Positions 17,026-23,353 of a stretch of 64,000 bases of DNA are shown piece by piece; position 1 is the stretch's first letter; every line of letters starts with the position of its first letter. The notes beneath the pieces were generated by a model. The model saw only the letters and a program-made list of their open reading frames with translations, did no database searches and was not told the DNA's origin. This DNA comes from Comamonas sp. GB3 AK4-5 (lineage in GTDB: Bacteria > Pseudomonadota > Gammaproteobacteria > Burkholderiales > Burkholderiaceae_C), in NCBI RefSeq assembly GCF_041320665.1, contig NZ_CP166730.1:1860001-1924000 (forward strand), written 5' to 3'. Position numbers and translations under genes: made by a program.

Positions 17026-18447
17026 ATGAATACAGTCAATCCAGATTTGGCCATTGCGCAGGCGCCGCCTGCCACCCAGGCCACCGTGCAAGAGGGGAGT
17101 GGCCGACTGCCTTTTCGGGTGAGGTTTGGCTTTGGTGTGGGCGACTTTGCATTCAACCTGTACTGGCAGGCGACCACGCTCTACCTGCTGTACTACTACA
17201 CCGACGTCGCAGGGCTGTCGCCGGTGGTGGCGGGCTGGATGTTTGGCGCGGCCATGCTGTGGGACGCGTTCTGCGATCCTGTGGCCGGTTACATCGCCAA
17301 CCGCACCAGTTCACGCTGGGGGCGCTATCGCCCTTATCTCTTGTTTGGCTGCGTTCCGCTGGCGCTCAGCTTTGTCGCGATGTTTGTGCCCGCTTATGCA
17401 GGTGGGGCGAACCTGCTGGCATGGGTGCTGGGCACGCATGTGCTGTTCCGGACCACCTATACCGCGCTGTCCATGCCTTACAACGCACTGATGGCCACGC
17501 TGACGCACAACAGCCAGGAGCGCGGCAGTCTGGCCGCATACCGCATGGTCTGCGCCAGCTCGGCCGCCCTGTTGGTGGCTTTGTCCACGCTCAAGCTGGT
17601 GCAGCTGTTCGGGCAGGGGGATGAGAGACTGGGGTTTTTGCTGGTGATGGCCCTGTATGCGCTCATTTCCATCCCCGTGTTCCTGTTCACATTCTTCTCG
17701 ACCAGGGAGAGCGCGCGGCCGGATACCCATGGCATCACGGTCCGTGAGGCGTTGTCTGTGGTGCTGTGCAATCGCGCATTTTTGCTGGTGTGTGGGATGA
17801 CGGTGGCGCTGGCCGCTGCAAGCGCTTTTCTGTCCAAGACGCTGCCCTATGTGCTGAAGTATGGGTTGCACCGGGAAGACTTGATCGGGCCTGCACTGGG
17901 CATTGCTGCCGTGCAGGCCTTTATTTCCATCCCATTTTGGGCATGGGTGATGCGGCGCCGGTCCAAACGGCTGGTGGCGCTGTGCGGTGGCGGCATTGGC
18001 ATGCTCGGCTATGCCGTTCTTGGCTGGGTGGGCATCCAGGATGTGGCGCTGCTTTTGGGTCTGCTGGGCCTGCTTGGTTTTGCCGGTTCGGCATCGGTGC
18101 TGGCAGTGTGGGCCATGGTGCCCGATACCGTCGAGTACGGTGAATGGCGCACCGGAGTGCAGGGCGAAGGGACCATCTTCGGGGTGTTCTCCTTTGCACA
18201 GAAGGCGGCACTGGCCATTGCTGTCGCCGGCATAGGGCATTTGCTTGGTGCGGTGGGTTTTGTGGCCAACCAGCCCCAGTCGCAGGTCGCCACCGACGGG
18301 ATCCAGACCATGCTGTGGTTGGCGCCTATGGTGCTTCAGAGCATGGGGGTGCTGTGCGCTTTTTTCTATCCCATCTCGCCGTCCGCACACCAGCACATGC
18401 TCGGTGCGCTGCGTCAGCGTCGAAAAGGGGCGGGAACTTCCTGCTGA
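17026..18447 (+). CDS. GPH-family glycoside/sugar:cation symporter
   Basis: 473 aa with about twelve hydrophobic segments. GFGVGDFAFNLYWQATTLYL at the start and the loop DPVAGYIANRTSSRWGRYRPYLL are signature sequences of the glycoside-pentoside-hexuronide symporters (XynB/MelB/UidB type). MVPDTVEYGEWRTGVQGEG in the C-terminal half is the matching second motif. It should import a glycoside together with a cation for the GH3 enzyme encoded 78 bp downstream. Start placed at ATG 17026, eight bases after GAGG; ATG 17020 is an alternative. Confidence 0.88.
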   Translation: MNTVNPDLAIAQAPPATQATVQEGSGRLPFRVRFGFGVGDFAFNLYWQATTLYLLYYYTDVAGLSPVVAGWMFGAAMLWDAFCDPVAGYIANRTSSRWGRYRPYLLFGCVPLALSFVAMFVPAYAGGANLLAWVLGTHVLFRTTYTALSMPYNALMATLTHNSQERGSLAAYRMVCASSAALLVALSTLKLVQLFGQGDERLGFLLVMALYALISIPVFLFTFFSTRESARPDTHGITVREALSVVLCNRAFLLVCGMTVALAAASAFLSKTLPYVLKYGLHREDLIGPALGIAAVQAFISIPFWAWVMRRRSKRLVALCGGGIGMLGYAVLGWVGIQDVALLLGLLGLLGFAGSASVLAVWAMVPDTVEYGEWRTGVQGEGTIFGVFSFAQKAALAIAVAGIGHLLGAVGFVANQPQSQVATDGIQTMLWLAPMVLQSMGVLCAFFYPISPSAHQHMLGALRQRRKGAGTSC

Positions 18448-18525
18448 TATCGCCGTTGTCAGCGCTTTCTGGCTGCAACGCTTTTGCGCCATGGGCGCTG
18501 TACCTGCAATGCATGGAGCTTTTTG

Positions 18526-20691
18526 ATGTCCAGTGATCTCTGTCTCAATGCGGTTCCGATTTCGCTTCAGTCCCTGGCAGCGCTGCACATGGCTGCCGAT
18601 CCCGATACCCGCGCCCGTGATACCGAGGCGCAGATGACGGATGACGAGCGCTTTTCGCTGCTCTACAGCCTGATGGTCAGGGTCTTTGGCAAGACCGAGC
18701 GCGAGCCACGTGTGCCGGGCGATGTGCCTGTGGTTGCCGGCTATGTGGCCGGTGTTCCGCGCCTGGGCATTCCGGCGCTGCTGCTGGCCGATGCGAGCCT
18801 GGGGCTGCGCCACACCGGTGGGCCGGACGATGGCGCCACGGCGCTGCCCTGCGGCCTGGCCATGGGGGCGAGCTTCAACCCCCATCTGGTGCAGGAGGCG
18901 GGCAAGCTGGTGGGCAGGGAGGGGCGGGCGCGCGGCTTCAATGTGCTGCTGGGTGGGGGCATCAACCTGGTGCGCGAGGTGCGCGGCGGAAGAAACTTTG
19001 AATACATCTCGGAAGATCCGCTGCTCTCCGGCCTGATGGGTGCCGCCATGGCGGCTGGCATGCAGCAACAGCAGGTCATTGCCGTGCTCAAGCATGTGTC
19101 GTTGAACGCCAGCGAAAGCAATAAATTCTTTCTGGATGCCGTGATCGAGCCTGGCGCACACCGCGAAAGCGATTTGCTGGCCTTTCAGATCTCCATGGAG
19201 CGCAGCGAGCCCGGGGCCATGATGGGGGCCTACAACCTTGTGAATGGTGCTTACTGCTGTGGCAGCCATGCCATCTTGCAGGAGAGCATCAAGGACGCCA
19301 TGGGCTTCAAGGGCTGGGTGATGTCGGACTGGCTGGCCGTCTACCACTGGGATTTCGCACTGTGCGGGCTGGACCAGCATTCCGGCGCCCAGCTGGATGC
19401 GCAGGAGTGGTTCAACGGGCCGCTGCGCCAGGCCTATGAGGCCGGGCTGGTGCCCAAGGCACGCATCAGCGAGATGGTGCGGCGCATGCTGCGTTCCTAC
19501 TACGCCGTGGGCATAGACCAGCCGCAGCCTGCGGTGGCCGTGGACTGTCAGGCCCACCATGCAGTGGCGCTGCAGCTGGCCCGCGAAGGCCTGGTGCTGC
19601 TGAAAAACGAGAACGCTGTGCTGCCCCTGGCGGCCAAGGCGCAGCGCATTGCCGTGATGGGCGGTTGGGCGCAGGCCGGGGTGCTGTCAGGAGATGGCTC
19701 CAGCCAGGTGATGCCGGTGGGAGGCTATGCGGCAGAGCTGCCTTTGCGCAGCCATCCCTTGCTGGGCCCCACGACCATGCGCTTTTTCGGCCCCTCTCCG
19801 CTGGCGGAGTTGCACAGGCTATTGCCAGAGGCCGATGTGGTGTTTGACAGCGGTACCCAGGTGGCCGATGCGCTTGCGCTGGCCCAGGGGGCGGACGTGG
19901 TCATTGTGTTTGCCGTGCGGCATGAGGGCGAGCGTTTTGACAGCCCCGATATGGCGCTGCCGTTTGGGCAAGATGCCTTGATTGCGGCGTTGGCTGATGT
20001 CCATTCCAAGGTCATCGTGGTGCTGGAAACCGGCAACCCGGTGGCCATGCCCTGGCACAGCAAGGTGCAGGCCATTGTGCAGGCCTGGTTCCCGGGGCAG
20101 GGGGGCGCGCAGGCCATTGCCGAGGTGTTGACGGGGGCCGTCAACCCTTCGGGCCGCTTGCCCATCACCTTTCCGGTGGATGTGGAGCAGACACCGCATC
20201 CCATGCTGCCGGGCGCCGATGTGAAGCTGGGAACGCCCATCAAGGTGCACTACCACGAGGGCGCGGAAGTGGGTTATCGCTGGTGTGCCCAGCAGAGCCA
20301 GCAGCCGCTGTTTGGCTTTGGCCATGGCCTCAGCTATACGTGCTTCGCCTATAGCGATCTGCACATCAGCGGTGGCGAGACAGTGTCGGTGGTGTTTACC
20401 GTGACAAACACGGGAGCGCGCGAGGGCAGCGATGTGCCGCAGCTGTACCTGACCGATGCGGCGGGTGAGCCGCGCATGCGCCTGCTGGGCTTTGAGCGGG
20501 TTTTGCTGCAGCCCGGTGCTTCGGCCCGCATCAGCCTGACCGCAGACCCGCGCCTGCTGGCGCGGTTTCAAGCCGCGTCCGGGCGCTGGCATATCCAGGC
20601 CGGCATCTACCGCGTGGTGCTGGCACGTTCTGCCACTGTATTCGAATGCGCCGCCAGTGCCATGCTGTGGGGGCGTGAGTTCGGGCATTAA
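18526..20691 (+). CDS. GH3-family glycosidase (beta-glucosidase/xylosidase)
   Basis: 721 aa. The N-terminal barrel shows GIPALLLADASLGLR, GFNVLLGGGINLVR, the KH pair in VLKHVSLNASESN, and the nucleophile Asp in GFKGWVMSDW. The second domain follows (REGLVLLKNENAVLPL, WFPGQGGAQAIAEVLTGAVN), then a C-terminal fibronectin-III-like domain (VVFTVTNTGAREGSDVPQLY). No signal peptide, so it is cytoplasmic and probably hydrolyses imported disaccharides. KHVSLNASE departs from the common KHFxxN form. ATG at 18526 follows GGAG by seven bases. Same operon as the symporter. Exact sugar specificity cannot be read. Confidence 0.86.
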   Translation: MSSDLCLNAVPISLQSLAALHMAADPDTRARDTEAQMTDDERFSLLYSLMVRVFGKTEREPRVPGDVPVVAGYVAGVPRLGIPALLLADASLGLRHTGGPDDGATALPCGLAMGASFNPHLVQEAGKLVGREGRARGFNVLLGGGINLVREVRGGRNFEYISEDPLLSGLMGAAMAAGMQQQQVIAVLKHVSLNASESNKFFLDAVIEPGAHRESDLLAFQISMERSEPGAMMGAYNLVNGAYCCGSHAILQESIKDAMGFKGWVMSDWLAVYHWDFALCGLDQHSGAQLDAQEWFNGPLRQAYEAGLVPKARISEMVRRMLRSYYAVGIDQPQPAVAVDCQAHHAVALQLAREGLVLLKNENAVLPLAAKAQRIAVMGGWAQAGVLSGDGSSQVMPVGGYAAELPLRSHPLLGPTTMRFFGPSPLAELHRLLPEADVVFDSGTQVADALALAQGADVVIVFAVRHEGERFDSPDMALPFGQDALIAALADVHSKVIVVLETGNPVAMPWHSKVQAIVQAWFPGQGGAQAIAEVLTGAVNPSGRLPITFPVDVEQTPHPMLPGADVKLGTPIKVHYHEGAEVGYRWCAQQSQQPLFGFGHGLSYTCFAYSDLHISGGETVSVVFTVTNTGAREGSDVPQLYLTDAAGEPRMRLLGFERVLLQPGASARISLTADPRLLARFQAASGRWHIQAGIYRVVLARSATVFECAASAMLWGREFGH

Positions 20692-20720
20692 CAGCGCAGT
20701 AGGCGGTACTGCAGAAAAGC

Positions 20721-20751
20721 AAAAAACCATGCAACTCGTGGAGCTGCATGG
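20721..20751 (-). terminator. Terminator after the distal tRNA-Ser
   Basis: On the minus strand a long near-perfect stem (20727-20737 with 20741-20751, one G:U-type mismatch) is followed by six T. It starts 11 bases after the CCA end. Confidence 0.8.
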
Positions 20752-20761
20752 CTTTTAACTT

Positions 20762-20852
20762 TGGCGGAGTAGGCGGGATTCGAACCCGCGGTGGGCTATT
20801 AACCCACACACGCTTTCCAGGCGTGCGACTTAAACCACTCATCCACCGCTCC
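20762..20852 (-). tRNA. tRNA-Ser(GGA), copy with acceptor-stem mismatch
   Basis: Class II tRNA with anticodon loop CTGGAAA (anticodon GGA), a long variable arm (GTGGGTTAATAGCCCAC), T arm GCGGG-TTCGAAT-CCCGC and encoded CCA. It is identical to the copy at 20938-21028 except that the 3' acceptor strand reads CTACTCC rather than CTGCTCC, giving a C-A mismatch at pair 5-68. It may be functional or starting to decay. Confidence 0.9.
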
Positions 20853-20883
20853 GCAAAAACGGTTGTCTACCTTGGTAGGGCAA

Positions 20884-20913
20884 ACAAAAAACCAAGCTGT
20901 TCAAGGCTTGGTT
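20884..20913 (-). terminator. Terminator between the two tRNA-Ser genes
   Basis: On the minus strand AACCAAGC and GCTTGGTT (20906-20913 and 20890-20897) form a stem with an 8-base loop, followed by TTTTGTTT. It would separate the proximal copy from the distal copy, although some read-through is likely since the distal copy has little room for its own promoter. Confidence 0.75.
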
Positions 20914-20937
20914 TTGGAAACTGTCTTATCAGTCACT

Positions 20938-21028
20938 TGGCGGAGCAGGCGGGATTCGAACCCGCGGTGGGCTATTAACCCACACACGCTTTCCAGGCGT
21001 GCGACTTAAACCACTCATCCACCGCTCC
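20938..21028 (-). tRNA. tRNA-Ser(GGA), intact copy
   Basis: As for the neighbouring copy, but the acceptor stem pairs C5 with G68 normally (one G:U pair remains at 6-67). A TAGAAT element at 21045-21050 on the minus strand is suitably placed as the -10 box. Decodes UCC and UCU. Confidence 0.95.
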
Positions 21029-21381
21029 GTGTGATGAAGCCGCTATTCTAGCCTGAATTTTGGAGGCCCTCGGGAAAGTACTGCATTTTGTTTCGCAAGG
21101 CTGCAAGTCAGGGTTTCAGGTGCGGTCCTGATCTTGGCAGCTGGCGCCGCCCAAGTCAGAGCACTGCCCAAGGGCCGTCCCGTGGGAAGGCTGTTGTCCC
21201 CCGGGAATGAGCAGGTCGTGCCCATGGGGGCTGTGGTGCAGCAAAGATCTCACTTGGAACCAGGCCATATAAAACCGGTGCGGCCCACGCCAGGGCACCG
21301 CGCAAGGGCCGCACCGCCGCGCTGGTGCCGTCCCTCTCCGGCGAAGCCAGAGAGGGGGAAGACGCGCAGCGGCTCAGGGGG
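21029..21381. other. Gene-free stretch; right end is repeat copy A
   Basis: Holds the tRNA-Ser promoter at its left and the 3'-anchored repeat (21271-21381) at its right. No supported ORF. Confidence 0.5.
21271..21381 (-). repeat. 3'-anchored intergenic repeat, copy A
   Basis: In gene orientation it begins directly after the qmcA stop with CCCCCTGAGCCGCTGCGCG, continues through a C-run/G-run hairpin and GCGGCCCTTGCGCGG, and ends near CCGGTTTT. It matches copies at 22663-22763, 33247-33372 and 39366-39490. Confidence 0.8.
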
Positions 21382-22290
21382 TTACTTGCCCACCTGCACC
21401 ATCTTCATCGCCGAGGTGATGAGGCTGGAGACTTCCGTCATGTTGCTGGGCACCACCAGGGTGGTGGTGGCGTCGGCTGCGACCTTGCTGTAGGCGTCAA
21501 CGGCGCTTTCGGCCACCTTCAACTGCACAGCCAGCTGGCCGCCAGGTTGTTGGATGGCGGCGGCCACACGCTCCAGGGCCTGGGCGGTGGCTTCGGCCAC
21601 GGCCTTGATGGATTCGGCCTCACCCTGGGCCTTGTTGATCACGGCCTGCTTTTCACCTTCGGAGCGGGCGATAAAGGCCTCGCGTTCACCGGTGGCGATG
21701 TTGATCTGTTCCTGGCGACGGCCTTCGGACGCAGCAATCAGGGCACGCTTTTCACGCTCTGCCGTGATCTGGGCTTGCATGGAGCGCAGGATTTCGGCGG
21801 GAGGCGTCAAGTCCTTGATTTCATAGCGCAGCACCTTCACGCCCCAGTTGAGCGCAGCCTCGTCAATGGCCGACACCACCTGGGCGTTGATCATGTCGCG
21901 CTCTTCAAAGGTCTTGTCGAGCTCCAGCTTGCCGATCACGCTACGCAGCGAGGTCTGGGCCAGCTGGGTCACAGCCATGATGTAGTTGGACGAGCCGTAA
22001 CTGGCGCGCATGGGGTCGGTCACCTGGAAGTACAGAATGCCGTCCACCTGCAGCTGGGTGTTGTCGCGCGTGATGCAAACCTGGCTGGGCACGTCGAGCG
22101 GGATTTCCTTCAGGCTGTGCTTGTAGGCCACGCGGTCCACAAAGGGTACGAGGAAGTTCAGACCGGGCGTGAGCGTGCCGGCGTACTTGCCAAGGCGTTC
22201 CTTGACCCAGGCGTGCTGCTGGGGAATGACCTTGACGGACTGGGCCACAAAGATGATGGCGATGACGAAGAGAACGATGGCAATTTCCAT
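21382..22290 (-). CDS. qmcA: SPFH/band-7 membrane protease regulator-like protein (QmcA/stomatin)
   Basis: 302 aa. One N-terminal hydrophobic segment (about residues 2-19) anchors the protein, followed by the band-7 domain (VKVIPQQHAWVKERLGKYAG; SQVCITRDNTQLQVDGILYF) and a long Ala/Glu coiled coil (EREKRALIAASEGRRQEQIN). Such proteins form large membrane assemblies and act with NfeD partners and FtsH-type proteases. The NfeD-like gene lies upstream on the same strand, 479 bp away across an unusual repeat array. Stop is immediately followed by repeat copy A. Confidence 0.85.
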   Translation of the reverse strand: MEIAIVLFVIAIIFVAQSVKVIPQQHAWVKERLGKYAGTLTPGLNFLVPFVDRVAYKHSLKEIPLDVPSQVCITRDNTQLQVDGILYFQVTDPMRASYGSSNYIMAVTQLAQTSLRSVIGKLELDKTFEERDMINAQVVSAIDEAALNWGVKVLRYEIKDLTPPAEILRSMQAQITAEREKRALIAASEGRRQEQINIATGEREAFIARSEGEKQAVINKAQGEAESIKAVAEATAQALERVAAAIQQPGGQLAVQLKVAESAVDAYSKVAADATTTLVVPSNMTEVSSLITSAMKMVQVGK

Positions 22291-22525
22291 GGATGCTCCT
22301 TAAGCATGAAAGGGGAGTTGCTAGAAAAAGAAGAGCTGCTTATGCAGATGGGTAGCGCATGAGAGCCGTTTAAGCACCATGATACCTAGACCCTGAATTC
22401 AGGGCGCTGTACATGAAACTGGTGCCCTCCACGACAGGGAGTCGTGCTGGCGCTGCCTGCTGCCAGCCACACTCACAGAGGTTTTTTGGACTTGAGAATA
22501 TTTCGCGAAAGCCCTCAGGCGCATA

Positions 22526-22594
22526 AAACTGGCGCACCCCACGCCAGGGCACCGCGCAAGGGCCGCCCCGAAGCGCTGGTGCCGACCTCGGGGC
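22526..22594 (-). repeat. 3'-anchored intergenic repeat, partial copy B
   Basis: Shares AAAACTGGCGCACCCCACGC and GCAAGGGCCGCCCCG with the other copies but lacks the CTCAGGGGGG end and does not touch a stop codon. It looks like a truncated duplicate of copy C or A. Confidence 0.65.
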
Positions 22595-22662
22595 ATGTGT
22601 ATGCCGTGCCCACGGGGATTTCTGTGGTCTTGCAAATATTTGGTGCAAGCCCCCAGGCATAC

Positions 22663-22763
22663 AAAACCGGCGCGCCCCAAGTCAGCAGACAGCGAGCAAG
22701 GGCCGCCCCGCAGCGAGGCTGTCGTCCCCCTGGGGGGACGGCGCCGAAGGCGACTCAGGGGGG
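22663..22763 (-). repeat. 3'-anchored intergenic repeat, copy C
   Basis: In gene orientation it begins 6 bases after the nfeD-like stop with CCCCCCTGAGTCGCC, then a short C5/G5 hairpin (CGTCCCCCCAGGGGGACG) and GGGGCGGCCCTTGCTCG. Same plan as copies A, D and E with a shorter hairpin. Confidence 0.8.
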
Positions 22764-22769
22764 AGCACC

Positions 22770-23195
22770 TCAAGCCTTATCCACCACCAGCCGGTTGCCC
22801 TGCAGGGCAACCACGCGGTATTGGCCGGGCGCCGGCATGGCGCCGGGGCGCAGCACGGCCGTCCATTGCGCGCCGCGGTAGGGGACGCGGCTGGTGCCGT
22901 CGGCCTCCCACTGGGCGACGGTGATGGTCTCACCAATGTCCAGGTTGACGGCGGGATCGGACAGGGCCGGCAGGCCTTTGCTGCGGGCGCGGCGAATGCG
23001 GCGTGCCACCATCACGCACAGCACGCCCACCACGGCGGCCGTGGCAATTTGCACGGGCAGGCTCAGGCCCAGGTGGGCGGCGACAGCGCCTGCCGCCAGG
23101 CCCAGGCCAATCATCAGCAGGTAAATGGTGCCAGTCAGCAGCTCGGCCACGACGGCCAGGCCCGTGAAAATCCACCACCAGGTGCTTACCTCCAT
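22770..23195 (-). CDS. NfeD-family membrane protein
   Basis: 141 aa. Two to three hydrophobic segments at residues about 8-75 (WWIFTGLAVVAELLTGTIY, IGLGLAAGAVAAHLG, ATAAVVGVLCVMVAR) precede a small C-terminal OB-fold-like domain (GETITVAQWEADGTSRVPYR; GQYRVVALQGNRLVV), as in short NfeD proteins such as YbbJ. It probably partners the band-7 protein encoded downstream. Start set at ATG 23195, nine bases after AAAGGA; the frame open to a TTG at 23213 overlaps that site. Confidence 0.82.
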   Translation of the reverse strand: MEVSTWWWIFTGLAVVAELLTGTIYLLMIGLGLAAGAVAAHLGLSLPVQIATAAVVGVLCVMVARRIRRARSKGLPALSDPAVNLDIGETITVAQWEADGTSRVPYRGAQWTAVLRPGAMPAPGQYRVVALQGNRLVVDKA

Positions 23196-23353
23196 GTTGT
23201 CGAATCCTTTCAACGCCGTAACGCGGCGTTATTGTGTTGGTACAAAACCCTGATTTGCTTCGGAATGTAGGCAAGCCCTAGGGAATGCCCTCGATATTAC
23301 TTACACTGCGCGCCTGTTCCGTTTTTTAACACCCGGTCGCACGGGGTCTGCGC

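Larger units (their letters stand above)
22291..22769. other. Intergenic array of repeat units between nfeD-like gene and qmcA
   Basis: No ORF is supported. The stretch holds at least two related units (22484-22594 and 22622-22763) and a weaker third (22415-22465). Each has AAAACYGGYGC after a conserved lead-in (GAATATTT..AAGCCCTCAGG). The rightmost is full length and abuts the nfeD-like gene's stop codon. Confidence 0.55.

Noticed and set aside
17311..19560. 749-codon open frame on the minus strand across the symporter and GH3 genes
   Set aside because: It is antisense to two clearly recognisable genes, is rich in His/Gln/Arg from reversed GC-rich codons, and shows no domain.
15016..20691. 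Insertion sequence or transposase causing the duplicated operators/leaders
   Set aside because: No transposase fragment, terminal repeats or target-site duplication is seen around 16063-16698.
21271..22763. CRISPR array
   Set aside because: The repeats are long, diverged, few and unevenly spaced, with hairpins inside the units; no cas genes are nearby.
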